Source: Diphasiastrum complanatum
Lineage: Eukaryota > Streptophyta > Lycopodiopsida > Lycopodiales > Lycopodiaceae
DNA: 56,466 nucleotides
Assembly (NCBI GenBank): GCA_029204225.1
Contig: MU833435.1
Coordinates: forward strand, 1-56,466
Direction of reading: 5' to 3'
Under the pieces are notes generated by a model. That model made no database searches and was not told the DNA's origin. It saw only the letters and a list, made by a program, of their open reading frames with translations. Both the position numbers and the translations under genes were made by a program. Below are positions 33,014 through 44,960 of the stretch, piece by piece. How positions within the stretch are numbered: position 1 is the first letter of the stretch; each line of letters opens with the position of its first letter.

Positions 33014-33763
33014 AGACTAATTGACAATGTATCTGTCCTCTGGAGCAGATCTATTTTTATGTTTAACTATCACGTTTTTAAGCACATTGCATACATTAAA
33101 ATGTGTGTTCTTACCCAAGCCCATAATGGGCAAGAAGAGATGCGGTAGTGCTGATTTGCAGCTAGACATGGAAAAGAGGTAGCTATCGGAGCATGGAAGG
33201 AGGAGCAGAGATGAATGTAAATGAAAACGGAGCAGAAAATTGTTCAACTAAACTGTTGCGCTCAGTTTGTCTGATGATTTGCTCTTACCAACGAACACCA
33301 CCATAAAGAGCACTTATATTCCATAATCCTGGCTAGCAACTGTGATGTTTTGAATTGGTGATTAGAAAATTTCTCCAAGTGATTTTTGAGTACATTCACG
33401 CACAAATACATGTGTTCTAGTCAGAAAGATTACCGCACAACTGCCTTAAAGCCAAAGGGGAGCTGCCCTATATTAATGAGGATATTTATGAAATGAAAAT
33501 CTTCTGTATTTGCATCAAACTCGTCTGAAAATACACAAAATATAGATCTGTGTAAATATCAACAGTATCACTTTTCTCTCATATTCTCTGTGAGCGTATC
33601 TTTACAAGTTAGCAGTCTATGCCTACAGCACATTAACGGATTTCGGTTCTGATAATCTCTTGCTGATCTTTTGACAATGGAGCTATGCAAAAGTAGCTGT
33701 GGTAAGCTTATAATACGAGCATGTTCTGCTTTGGGCGGTTGTGATGTGAGAACCGAGAAACAT

Positions 33764-33977
33764 TTATGGGGCCGCTTGTCCATACAGGTCTGGCACAGAA
33801 GGTCTATGCTTATCGTTGATGCTGTGTGATGGGTTCCCGTAGTCAAGAATCTCTAGTAGCTCTCGCTGACAGACTGCTGCTGCACCTTCTGTTGTCTCAC
33901 ATGAGACATCTGTGGCTTGTAACTCTGTGCCTTTGATAGCCATGTCCTGAATAATACAGAATCACATCAATGACACG

Positions 33978-34036
<59 letters not shown>

Positions 34037-34344
34037 CCTGCATTACCATTGTGCTCCGAATGGGTTTCGTCCACTGTTCTTGCGAGTTTTCAGCTTGGAT
34101 CAGATTTCTGAAAGCGCCGTCTGCACTTAATTATACAAAACTAAAAGTGAGCCCACGAGCGACGTGCATCAGAGTAGAAATCTGTTGATCATTATATTTA
34201 TGAGCAAAAACAGTTGATATCTATCTGCACCTTACCGAGAGGTCGAATCGCTACAGCAAGTGAAATCAGATGCGCTAGCACCATGATACTGATCACTGGC
34301 GCTAGGTGGCCGCTGATTTGCACGATGGAACTTTGCCTTGCCAT
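33764..34344 (-). CDS. Secreted Asp-Tyr peptide precursor (PSY/RGF-like)
   Basis: Three exons on the minus strand: 34344-34236, 34120-34047, 33946-33764; 366 bases, 121 residues, phases matching, all GT-AG. An in-frame TAG lies just before the ATG, which supports this start. Residues 1-32 form a signal peptide: a short basic start, a hydrophobic stretch with 'VLAHLISLAVA', and likely cleavage after Ala32. The middle is hydrophilic. A Cys pair (77 and 87) precedes 'RELLEILDYGNPSHSINDK', followed by 'HRPSVPDLYGQAAP' and the stop. Asp96-Tyr97 is a typical tyrosine-sulfation site. The motif recalls PSY1 (DYG.PS....KH.P.VP, two residues shorter between Tyr and His) and RGF/GLV (DY.NP.H), while the Cys pair before DY recalls phytosulfokine precursors; none fits fully. 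A role as an extracellular peptide signal is inferred. Intron 2 (100 bases) is more than half (GA)27. Confidence 0.72.
33981..34034. repeat. (TC)27 microsatellite in intron 2 of the peptide gene
   Basis: 54 bases of TC on the plus strand, that is GA on the transcribed strand. It begins 12 bases after the 5' splice site and fills more than half of the 100-base intron. Length polymorphism would change intron size directly. Confidence 0.95.
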
Positions 34345-35589
34345 GATCTAACTACTTGAAATATTGTAATTAGCAGCGCCAGTACTGCATCTGTGAGACG
34401 AAACTAGGCAATTACGAGCAAAGATGGCGGCCAGTGCCAGACTGCCAGTATAAGGGAGTGGATTCCTTCCTGGCAACAACAGATGAGAAGCAGGCCATAG
34501 CAGCTTAGAAGCACTTTGTAGATCAGATCGGAGATGCAGTACTTTAAAAACCTCAACTGACGTAGTTAAGATAACGACTGTGGAACGATTTATGCGGTGG
34601 CAGCACATGAGAAGAGAGTGGCTGGTGGAAGGATCCAGATATTACAAGCTACAGCACACAAAGAATCGAGCACTTCAAGATACGGAGGGCGCACTTGCAA
34701 TGCACCATCGAAGGCGAAGAAGCTATGGAGGTTGGAAGTCATAGGCTGTGGGAGCCCACCTCAGAAATGAGTGGGAAGACTAACGTGATAGTCAGTAGTG
34801 GGGATTTGGGAAGGGTGAGACTAGGTACTATCCAGAACTAGCAAGTCCAGAAGGTATTTTCAGTTTTCTTCCTTCCTTCCTTCCCTACCTACATGACAAC
34901 AAAAAGCAGGATGTACTGTTGCACCCGCGTGAAGGTGATAGCGAGGTCAACCATTTCCCCGGCAGCACTGTTCCCACTGGCTACAGAATTCTCGGTAGCA
35001 TAAATTTTGCTTGTAATCTGTATTCACGAGTGGCAACGAGCTTCTCAAAGTTCCCGGAGTCACTGCTTATGCATAGTTATTAGTGCTACATTTGGATTTT
35101 GCATCCAAAATCAAACTCTAATCCTTCCTTGCTGTCACTGTTAGCTGCGCCTCCCTACTACCTAGACAATGATCAATCCGCATCCGCAGCAGTGAGCATC
35201 ATCAGCTGCTGCTTCAATCTAGATTCTACATCCTCCAAGTATTGGAAGGTCACACACACTTTTGAGAGAGAAAAAAAGAGTTCAAAATGCAGTGTGCACT
35301 GGTCTTGGCATGCATATTTCCCTTCATCTAAGGCAAAAAATTCAGCAAAAAATTAATCTAATGGCAAACTTAAAAATGACTCATCCCTTGTACTCAACCT
35401 TTCCAATGAACCAAGTACTCATAGACCACAAAATTTCTAATGAAATATTTACTTGGAGACCACAAAATTTCTCAATCAATTTTCTCTCCATCCAATCGCC
35501 TTTGCAAGCTCCAAAGGTAAACTCGATGAAATGTCCTTTAACCCATTGTGATGAAATGTCCTTTAACCCATTGTGACTGTTGTAAAGCT
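34345..35589. promoter_or_regulatory. Upstream region of the peptide gene
   Basis: Expected promoter and 5' UTR on the minus strand. No strong TATA box was found. The 86-codon minus-strand ORF at 34348-34608 would overlap the leader and is not thought real. No transposon domain was seen. Confidence 0.35.
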
Positions 35590-36830
35590 ACCTTTACAAG
35601 CTTTACTTTCGGCGCCAGCTATGTCCCCAGCGCCAGCAGCGCCCCTGTTGCTCCCGGCGCCACTGTGACCAGAATCCAGCCGGCGCCAAGTTCCTATGGC
35701 TGAAAATCTTTGATCGGTTCTGGCGGAGTCCAAACAGCTCAGATCGATGTGCAATCACCTCACACGATCTAGGCATGATTAAAGGAAGCCTGGGGATCAA
35801 TAAAATCTAGAGAGATAAAATGACTTTCTAGAAAGAGAAAATCCTAGAGAGAGAAAAACGTGCTTTACCAGCTTGGGTAGAGTGCTTGGTATGAGGGGGG
35901 GTGCCGAATCACACCAATACTATAGGGGAGTGTGGGTTGCGACTCAGGACGAGCTCCAACCAACAGCCTCCCTTGCTGGAATGTTGTCATGGCTCTCGCC
36001 TTGGCATGCTAGCGCCCCAGAGACTAGGGTCGGTCACACACTTGAAATGTAACCTTCTCAGATTTATCAATAAAGTGGGATTTTCCTCAAACTGACTCTG
36101 ATTACCTTCTGGGTTTCAGTGTTCGGTAAAAGCGCCAGTTGTAAGGCCGCTTTCAAAATTTTTAACTTGGCACATAGCTGAGGGTCGTATCCCAGGACGC
36201 CAGCGGTATGTCGTCGGGACCGTTCGGTCCGTGGCGCCAGCGGTATGCTGTCGGGACCATTTGGTCCAGGAACTGGTTGTCTCCATATCTGTCGCGGCTT
36301 GTGGTTCTGAGTGTTCCTTGCATGAACGTGAATGGGTTAAGCTCTTGGGGAACGGGCTCTAACCTGTCGGCTGAGTTGGATGACTTGCTTGGGTGGAAGT
36401 TACCTGTTTATGGCTGTCCAGTCTGGCGTGGCGCCAGGTTGGCTTCCAGCGCTCGTGACAAAGCTTTCAGTTGGTTAAGTCTGATGTAAGTCAGACCGCT
36501 TGCTTGGAATGGATGTTACTCGTTTGTAACGAAGCTTCGAGTTGGTTAAGTTTGATGTATGTCAAGCGGCTTGCTTGGAGGGAAGTCACCCACATCGGGA
36601 CCCCGGATCTGGCATGGCGCCAGGTTGGATCTCAATGTTGGTTTTCGGAACTTCAAGTGGGTTAAGTCTGATCGTTGTTGGCGAGTTGGCTGCTTGTATG
36701 TCAAGTGGGTTTGGATGGCAAGAATTGAAGGCTAGGAAGCTAAGTCGTGGTTCCCGGCTCCCTTTGGGATGCCTGCGCTACAGTGACTCATCATCAAAGA
36801 TAAGTGAATCTCTTTCATAAAGACGATTTA
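35590..36830. repeat. GGCGCC-rich stretch with diverged tandem repeats
   Basis: At least six GGCGCC words are scattered here (for example near 35610, 35657, 35680, 36233, 36430, 36615) in an otherwise A/T-rich window. 36460-36600 holds two diverged copies of a unit of about 75 bases built on 'AGTTGGTTAAGT' and 'GCTTGCTTGGA'. An AATAAAG-type signal near 36065 and the overall look suggest a decayed LTR element. No coding domain was found. Confidence 0.4.
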
Positions 36831-37119
36831 TATTTGCTTACACGAAATACATGATACTTTGAGTCCTTCTAGAAGCTCTAATATATAAAGCCAAAGAGAT
36901 GATTACTCACGCAATATTTTGAGAGGTTCACAATATCTTGCATATCATTGTGATGAAATCTAATTCTCATTACTTTCATGTCCTTTGAAATTCTAATTAC
37001 ACCTATTTCCTTACAACTCTCTTGGACATCTCTTTAGATTCACATAATGCATTCCTTGCTCTATCTTAAGAACTTTGGACATTCTAATGTACTTACTATA
37101 ACATCTCTTGGATACCTGC

Positions 37120-37870
37120 AGTGCTCACCTTGAAGGTGGTCCCAAATGCCCATAAAGCTACATGAAGTTTGTGTTCCCAATCAAAGCGTGATGCTTCTAC
37201 CATCTTCGTGATGATACCACAGAGGATCTTATTTGACGATTATGCTTGTTCATTGCAACGCGGGTAATAGGGTGTGCTCTTCCTATAGACAACCAAATAA
37301 GAGGACAACAAGTGAGTGATAGTTTCGTTTAGGAAATAAGTTCTATAATCACTTACAAGTTTCAATGGGCACCCAAAACATAGTAAGATGTTTTCATACA
37401 TAAATTTAGCAGTGGAGTTGGCGTCAGCCTTCCTCACTACTTTGGCTTCAACCTATTTGTTCAGGTAGTTAGTGGCTACGATGATATAACGAGCTTGGAA
37501 GCCGTGTACAGCTGGACGAATAGGGCTGACATAGTCTATGCCCCATTTTTCAAATGACATCTCAGCCAAGATAGGGCGTAACGATATTCTATCCTTTTCT
37601 TGGGTTCAGTTGAACCGTTGGCGCATGTCACACCTTTTGACTTGGTAATGAATATCCTTGAACATAGTGGGCCACCACAGGCCATGTTGCAGCACTTTTC
37701 AGTTGGTAGTGAAATGCCCTCCGCCTATTCCTTCGTGGGCGATGCTTACTACTTGTGGCACTTCATGCGTGAGCATGCATTGACGTATGAGTCCATCGTT
37801 GCACATGCGATATAGTTGTCTAGCTATCAACGTGTAGGGAGCAGTGAAACAAGCTATTATTTATGCCAGG
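37120..37870 (-). pseudogene. Ty3/gypsy integrase, decayed
   Basis: Right to left: zinc-binding region ('LIRQCMLTHEV', 'GGHFTTNWKVLQHGLWWPTMFKD', 'VKRCDMRQ', second Cys replaced by Arg), then the catalytic core ('FEKWGIDYVSPIRP', 'YIIVATNYLNK', stop for Trp, 'VEAKVVRKADANS', 'LVSDYRTYFLNE', 'STPYYPRCNEQA'). The stretch after it reads 'NKILCGIITKMVEASRFDWEHKL'. The third acidic residue is replaced by a stop. Gypsy lineage is clear from the spacing. RT and gag are missing. Confidence 0.82.
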
Positions 37871-38232
37871 TCATATTGGATGTGACTTGAAAGTAAGTAA
37901 TATCCTTGTGAGGCCCAGAACACACTAAATGGAGTTAGTACAAGGTTTGGGACAATCAAGGCAATAACAATTCTATGAATAGAGGATCTATGCATAGAGA
38001 CTCTATTCTGGAGGAATCTACGTATAGGAGATTTAGGAACTTTGTCTATGTGCACAGGTGGTTCATGGCTCTATAAGAAGAGGCCAAACTTGCTATACTC
38101 CTCATATTTAAGAGGGATTCATTGCCGGGGTTTCACTCTACCTTCATGCTTCCTATTCCTTGGCTTGGGGGTGAAGCTTCTAGAGCTGATTATTGCTTCT
38201 ACTTGGTCGGGTGGTTGTTCCATAGTGTGTTT
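37871..38232. other. Intergenic between gypsy and LTR A2
   Basis: Nothing recognised. It may be further decayed gypsy sequence. Confidence 0.3.
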
Positions 38233-39013
38233 TGACAAAATTTCCAAAATTCACACGTGTGGGGATGATCCACAAGTATGATAGATCTAATTAAGCTTTA
38301 TGATTAGCACAATAACCTGATTCTAGATTGAATAGCGAGATCTAGTACAGAAGTTATGGCTTAACCACAATCTAGTATGCTAAGAATCAGAGAATGATAG
38401 CAATGAATCATAAATGAGCAAAAGTACAAGAAATTAGTGTATGAGCATTAGCCTCAACATGAGTTAGAGAGAGATATCAAGCAAAAATGGTGTGGATCCA
38501 AAATGGCATGAGATAGCTACAAAGCTTTGGTTCTTCATCAAAAAATATGAGAATGGCTACACATATTTATGGAGTTTGAGGTATCTCGAGGTAGAACCAC
38601 ATCCATCCACCTTTCAATGACATCTAAAGTGAAAACTAGAGTCTATGTGACATTTGTCACATCTCATGCATATATCTCTACCTACTTTTACCAAGTGTCC
38701 TAGTTCTAACTAGAATTGCACAAATCATCATGCATGTGTCCATTTTACTTTGTGCATGCCTTGCATGTCACTATGGATCACTTACAATAAATGCATGTGA
38801 TATGCCACGAGTTTCTACAAGCATATTGTTGCTATTTCTAAGTCTACAATCTATATGCAAGTTGTATTTATCAAACTAGATATGACAAATCCATATAGCT
38901 TGAGTTCTATCTAGGCCAAAATTTGGCATTTACATTTATGGAATAACATACTTGCATGGTACAATGTTTGTAGCAAGCCTAAAGTCAAGATGGATTATTT
39001 TTCAATTTCAACA
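38233..39013 (-). repeat. LTR A2 (family A)
   Basis: 781 bases, full-length match to LTR A1: starts TGTTGAAATTG on the minus strand after 'AGGAGGAG' and ends AATTTTGTCA. Lacks the GA expansion of A1. Confidence 0.87.
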
Positions 39014-39019
39014 CTCCTC

Positions 39020-40400
39020 CTAAAAACAATCTATATTGACTGGAACATGGATCTTGGTATCACTCCTGGGATTGGCTCTATGCTTGATGAAGGAACTCTT
39101 GCTCAAAGGTTTGGTAATCAAATCTGCAATACAAGATGATGTGTCGATGTGCTCCAAGTGAATTTTCCCTCCAATGAGCTTCTCTCTCACGAAGTGATGC
39201 GCAACTTCGATGTGTTTGCTCCTTGCATGGAATATTGGATTGTTGGCAAGGGCTTGTGCCGAAATGTTGTCACACATGATCATAGGTAGATCATCTTCCA
39301 TGATTATCTTTAGCTCCACTAGCAACCTTTTGATCCAAAGCACTTCCTTTGTTGTAGTAGTGAGTGCTTCATACTTAGCTTCACAAGATGAGAGTGATAC
39401 AATATCTTGCTTTTTGGAAAGCCAAGATATCAAGTTTCCTCCAAGATATATGACATAAGCACTTGTAGATTTTCGATCTGCTCTATCACTTGCAAAATCC
39501 GAGTCAGAATAACCAACTATAGAAAGATCTTCACTTTTACACAATAAACCATAATCAAAAGTTGAAGATATGTATCTAAGCACTCTCTTCCAATGATGAA
39601 TAGTAGGATTTTGCATAGCTTGACTCAACTTATGAACACTAAAACTTATGTTAGGTTTAGTTATTGTGAGCCAAATTAAGGAGCTTATAAGACTCCTAAA
39701 AAGAGTGATGTCCACGAAGGATCTTTCATCTCCTTTGTTAGGGTCTTTTACAATTTGCTCCATAGGAGTTTCTATACTCTGACAATCTAACATATTGAAC
39801 TTTTTTAACATTGAAAGAGCATACTTGAATTGACATACAAAAGCTTTATCTTTAAGAAAGTCAATCTCTAATCCTAATATGTAGTGAATTTTTCCAAGAT
39901 CTTGCATCCTTGAACGCTTTTCCAAGTGCAATATTGGTTTCCTCAACTAGCTTGATACAACTTCCTATTAAAATGATATCATCAACATAAATAAGAAGGA
40001 TAGCAATATCTTTATCAAAAAACTTGACATACAAGGAAGGATCATAGTTACTAAGATTAAATCCTAGTGACTCAAGAAAGGTGTTAAGTCGAGAATACCA
40101 TGACCTTGGAGCTTGCTTTAGTCCATATAGACTTTTGAAGAGCAAGCAAACTTTGTCTTTGTCATGGATGAACCCAATAGGCTGATCCATATAAATCTCT
40201 TCTTCTAGATATGCATTAAAAAATGCATTAGAGACATCTAGTTGAAGAACTTGCCAGTTGAAAAAACAAGCAATAGAAATTGTGATTCTAATTGATACCA
40301 TCTTTGCAACTAGAGCAAAAGTCTCCTCATAATCAAGTATGAGGTTAAAACTGATATTTTCAGGTCTGAATATAGGTTGTATGGAATTCTGACTTTTCAC
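39020..40400 (-). pseudogene. Family A copia RT and RNase H
   Basis: Right to left: reverse transcriptase 40400-39880 ('ETFALVAKMVSIR', 'LQLDVSNAFFNAYLEEEIYMDQP', 'SLYGLKQAPRSWY', catalytic 'YVDDIIL'), one frameshift near 39900, then 'DLGKIHYILGLEI', RNase H ('YSDSDFASDRADRKS', 'LSSCEAKYEAL', 'MCDNISAQALANNP') and the tail 'ARSKHIEVAHHFVRE'. Apart from the frameshift and the lost 5' half (nothing upstream of RT), this copy is well preserved, better than copy A1. At 40400 it joins unrelated sequence. Confidence 0.88.
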
Positions 40401-42801
40401 ACGTGTGAAAATCAGAGTACTTCATTTCATTCTATTTCCTTGATGTTAGATCCAAATGTAGTGACATTATAGCTTGTTGGAAAGCTAGAAGAGTTTTGGA
40501 GATCGACCTTTATATTGTAAAATATCGATATCAGAATGTATGACATCAATTATTCCTACAATCGATTGAACTGGTTGCCATTCAACGAAATTTGATGGAT
40601 ACAAATCTGCAAAACCAACAAAAATATCATGAGAAAATTTGATATAAAGAAAATGCTAATACTAATGAAATTTAATTTGAATATGCACATACTAATTGTA
40701 TACTTACAATTGCATTTTCTTCTATCATTTGGATTCAGAACCTGAATGTTGAGCTCTTTGTGAAGATAAGCATGCTGAACCAAAACTCTGTGATTGATTG
40801 ACCGACAGGTGATACTTTGAAATCTATTATCTAGCCTTTCCAAGAGCTTCTATATATGTTATCTGATCTTTTTCTTTTCCGGAAAGTGCCTTTTGAGGAT
40901 GGATGCACCAAGATCCATTGATATTTACAATATATTCTTGGTATCCATTGACCTTCTGGATTTTTTTTCATTGCAAATATTGATTGCATCAATGGTTCCT
41001 CTTGGTCTCCGATTATGTGTAGCCATTAATCTAAAATATGTGTACGCAAGTTGAGAACAGACAGAATGAAGAGAATGAGAGGTAAATCAAAGAATGACAA
41101 TCTGAAATAACAAAGACAACGAAGAGAATGAGAGGTATACCTAAGAATGACAAAAAGTTCCTAAACTACAAGGATTAGTTAACTACAGTTTATGACTATT
41201 GACATCAAATCAACCTCGAGTGTACAAAGACGGGCAGCAAAAGAGTATTTGGGTAGTAATTGTGGTCCAATCACAATCGTTTGTTCTACCCAGCGGGATA
41301 TTTGAAAATCACGAAAATCTGGCCAGAATAGCTAAAAACAATTTACATCTGTCAACCACTGTTACAGTTCGTCACAGATGGACACCATTGATTGGGACAC
41401 ATAAGCGTTAAAAGCGTGCGAAGTATAAAAAAAAAAAAAACATCTTGACAAAGGGCCCATTTTGAGTCCTAATATCCCCTAATGAAAAAGAGCAAAACAC
41501 AAAACCCTGTCTATTTAATTTTGAAAAAGCAAAAAGGAGATTTAGGGCTAGCTCCCCCTTCACATCCACCCAAGGTAGATCGGGTTTCCACCAGTGAGTG
41601 AGAGAGAGAGAATGACCGCGCCAGTTTTCTAAGGTTCTCCAGCAGTTGTGCGAGTTCCATAACTGGAAGAAGAATGACAGGAACGCTTTACAACGACCTT
41701 CCTCATCCTCTGCTCTGATCAATAGATTCAACCAATGAATCATGGCATGCATAGAATGGTCTGCTTGGAATCCTTCCTAGATTTACTCACACCTCCATTG
41801 ATCACAGCATGAGAGCGTTTCACCATCCGTTTGCAGAGAAACACCATCCACAAGGGTCGCTGGCTCTGCTCCTCATTGTTGTCAAATAAATGTTGGTCGC
41901 TGGCTCTACTCCTCATTGTTGTCAAAGAAATGTTGCCTCAGCTTCCCACATCTACGTCCACCTCCTAACCACCACTCAAAAGCGATCTGTAGGGATTCAT
42001 CAACTATACACGAGCTATAATCTGGAATCCACCGGCTCTCCACTTCCCTTACACTAAAGAACAAACTTATGACCAAAAGTACTCTCAGCTGGCTTGAATA
42101 TGAGAACTTACATTCACAACTCGTGGCATGTGTGATTCTTATACAGGTGAATATAGGCAGAATTGATAAGCAAGACCAACAGGATGCGTTTCTAGCTTTT
42201 GACTTTATGCTACTGCAATACCTCACACAAAATAGAGATAGAAGGTTAAATGACAACAAATCTAATTATTTCCCATAACATGCAGGTTAACGAGAGGAAT
42301 TTGAGGATAAATAATCTTCCATTCCTCAGATGCAATTTATGGAATCCATTAATTCAGTCACTTTTTGTTCAAAACAGCTTGATAAAATGATTCCCAATCC
42401 ATTTACCAAGGAACAAAAGTTACTTAACATGATTCAGGACAATTGGCATATGTTATCCATTCAATTTCTTAGCCAAGCAGAGTTTAGCTAGAAACCAGCT
42501 ACATAATCTCCCAAAGTAGATTATTCAAAAGCAAATGAAAGCTTTCTCATGAAACAAGGAATTAATAAGGAATTCACATAAATCTCAACATCTTAAATCA
42601 AAACTGTATGTGTAGAAGAGCACTCTACCGCCATATTTTACAAGCATGCTTCAACCCAAAACTAGTGAATCCAACACCAACTCCCTCGAGGAAACAACAC
42701 TCCAACCGAGATGTAACTCCAAGTGCCCCAAATCTTCGTAAGTCGTGCTCTAATACCACTTTAAGGGAAGCTCCCTAAAGATCCTGCTTACAAGACAAAC
42801 A
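40401..42801. other. Intergenic, no gene confirmed
   Basis: Minus-strand ORFs at 40556-40843 and 41408-42259 lack recognisable domains. A minus-strand stretch at 40690-40850 ends in a good GTAAGTATAC donor, so an exon of an unknown gene is possible but unsupported. A 40-base tandem duplication lies at 41855-41934. 'GCTCTAATACCA' near 42751-42762 is a primer-site-like remnant. Confidence 0.35.
41855..41934. repeat. 40-bp tandem duplication
   Basis: Two direct copies (41855-41894 and 41895-41934) with two mismatches, beginning 'GGTCGCTGGCTCT'. Confidence 0.9.
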
Positions 42802-43352
42802 TGTTGAAATTGAAAAATAATCCATCTTGACTTTAGGCTTGCTAGAAACATTGTATCATGCAAGTATGTTGTTCCATAAATGTAAATGCCAAATTTTGGC
42901 CTAGATAGAACTCGAGCTATATGGATTTGTCATATCTAATTTGATGATTACAACTTGCATATAAATTGTAGACTTAGAAATAGCAATATTATGCTTATAG
43001 AAACTCGTGGCATTTCACCTGCATTAATTGTAAGTGATCCATAGTGACATGCAAGGCATGCACAAAGTAAAATGGACACTTGGTAAAAGTAGGTAGAGAT
43101 ACATGCATGAAATGTGACAAATGTCACATAGACTCTAGTTTTCACTTTAGATGTCATTGAAAGGTAGATGGATGTGGTTCTACCTCGAGCTACCTCAAAC
43201 TCCATAAATATGTGTAGCCATTCTCATATTTTTTGATGAAGAACCAAAGCTTTGTAGCGATCTCATACCATTTTGGATCCACACCATTTTTGCTTGATAT
43301 CTCTCTCTCTTTCTCTCTTTAACTCGTGTTGAGGCTAATGGTCATACACTAA
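42802..43352 (+). repeat. LTR A3 (family A), inverted and truncated
   Basis: Starts TGTTGAAATTG on the plus strand and follows LTR A1 and A2 in reverse orientation for about 551 bases until 'TCATACACTAAT'; the remaining roughly 230 bases are missing. No polypurine tract precedes it. Confidence 0.82.
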
Positions 43353-43445
43353 TAAATAGCAAAAAAGTGCTGAACAGCTTCCTAGCTTGAATTGTCACAA
43401 AATTCTTCGTACACCTGATGTTAGTAGCATTCAAAGCATGGTATG

Positions 43446-43457
43446 GCTCTGATACCA
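43446..43457 (-). other. Primer-binding site, tRNA-Met
   Basis: On the minus strand 'TGGTATCAGAGC', the exact plant initiator tRNA-Met site, directly after an LTR ending TTTTCACA. It also forms part of a short palindrome with the following CATACCATG. Confidence 0.85.
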
Positions 43458-44308
43458 TGTGAAAAATCTAGCAACTTCACACGTGTGGGGAACCACAACA
43501 ACAGTGTGAATGATCTTTACCATGCTTTATGGCAGCACACAGAGCACCTGCAGAGTAATACTACAATCTACCAATAGCTGAGGCTAGAGCACAATCTAGA
43601 ATGCTACAGTTGAAAGCTACATTAATTCCTCACAAATAGGGAAAGTAAACAAGCATAAGAATGTATGAAGAAGACACCAATCTTGAGTTAGAGCAAGAAT
43701 ACAATTACAAGCAAAATAGAATGAGATCCAATTTTGAACCTTACCACAGCTTGATTCATCATTAGAAGTGAATGAGAACCATATGTACATATATAGGAGA
43801 GCCAAAATTCGTGGTACTACTAGCATTCAATGCATTCCCTACACCTATTCAATTGTAAACTACTATCATATTGACACCTAACAGCTTGCATGCAAAAATT
43901 GCACCTAACTTCTACTTACTTTGTCCAAATGTCAATTTCTCAGCTACATATGTACAAAACTACATGCATGTGTCCTTTACTATATTTGCATGCCTTGCAT
44001 GTCACAATGGAAACTTAGGACACAATGCATTTATAATGGGTCGAGTTTCTACAAGGTCATATTAGACCATTTCTATGTGTAAATCTACATGCATGTCAAT
44101 CTAGACATTGTGAACATTGTTGCATGTCATACTAGATCAACTAGACTTTATGCATGTCATTGGAACTTGATCTACCTAACTCAAACTCGCCCTATTCTAC
44201 AAGGATATGTGCTCAATTCACACATCTTGAATATGTACAATCAATTTACATGGGTAGAACCCCCAAAATCAACATATGTAAGATAGATATGTTTTACAAT
44301 TCTTCACA
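43458..44308 (-). repeat. 5' LTR, minus orientation, orphan
   Basis: About 851 bases. Starts TGTGAAGAATT and ends GATTTTTCACA, matching inverted termini. The primer site follows at once. Only about 100 bases of interior remain before the join to LTR A3, so the element body is lost. Confidence 0.75.
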
Positions 44309-44339
44309 ATTAAGACTCTAGATTATGTTATATCTAAGT

Positions 44340-44874
44340 GTGTGGTTACCATCATCACCCAATTTTCATAAGAGGATGGCAAACTGGTCAATAAGGTCAT
44401 GACAGAGTCAAAGTCTTCGACTACTGAACCTATTGCCACCATCTGCTCTAACAAAGTCTTAAATTGATTAAAGTGATTCTAAATAGAATCACTTTCTAAC
44501 ATTCTGAGTGAGAAGAACTTTATTCTTAGATGCAGCTTCGAAGTGACATCTCTCACTTCATATAATGTACTCAATATATCCCAATCCTCTTTCCAAAATT
44601 GGGCTTGTCTGATGTGGTCAATCTGTGTGTGGGAGATGTTAAGGGTGATCAAGGCGAAAGCCTTGCCATCCCTGAGCTTCCATTTGGAAATGGCTTGCGC
44701 ATCGACACTAAGAAGTAGTTTGGTTCCAACAACTATTTCCCAAAGCTCCTTGGCCGTAGTGCTACCCTCATCTTGAATTTCCACAAATGGTAGTTCAAAC
44801 CATCGAGTTTGTCTACCATTAGAGCATACTGTGATTGCGAATCCATTTGAAATTTTAGGATGAGTGTAATGCAA
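44340..44874 (-). pseudogene. Copia gag fragment
   Basis: Reads 'SKWKLRDGKAFALITLN', 'WDILSTLYEVRDVTSKLHLRI', 'FFSLRMLESDSI', a stop, then 'NHFNQFKTLLEQMVAIGSVVEDFDS' and 'SLPSSYENWVM'. Very similar to the gag at 50518-51050, so the same lineage. The N-terminus is scrambled. The interior ends at about 44338, joined to an unrelated LTR. Confidence 0.85.
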
Positions 44875-44960
44875 ATAGTAGATAATATGACTGGAAACAA
44901 TTATAACAAATGTCTACACTATATCAGGACAATCGTTCCGATAATGCTACAACTCTAATA

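Noticed and set aside
33764-34344. Calling the small gene phytosulfokine, PSY or RGF outright
   Set aside because: The core pentapeptide YIYTQ is absent, the Tyr-to-His spacing differs from PSY1, and the RGF tail is missing; only a family-like label is justified.
41408-42259. Overlapping minus-strand ORFs of 60-117 codons
   Set aside because: No recognisable domain, compositional sign or splice pattern; partly built on the 40-base tandem duplication.
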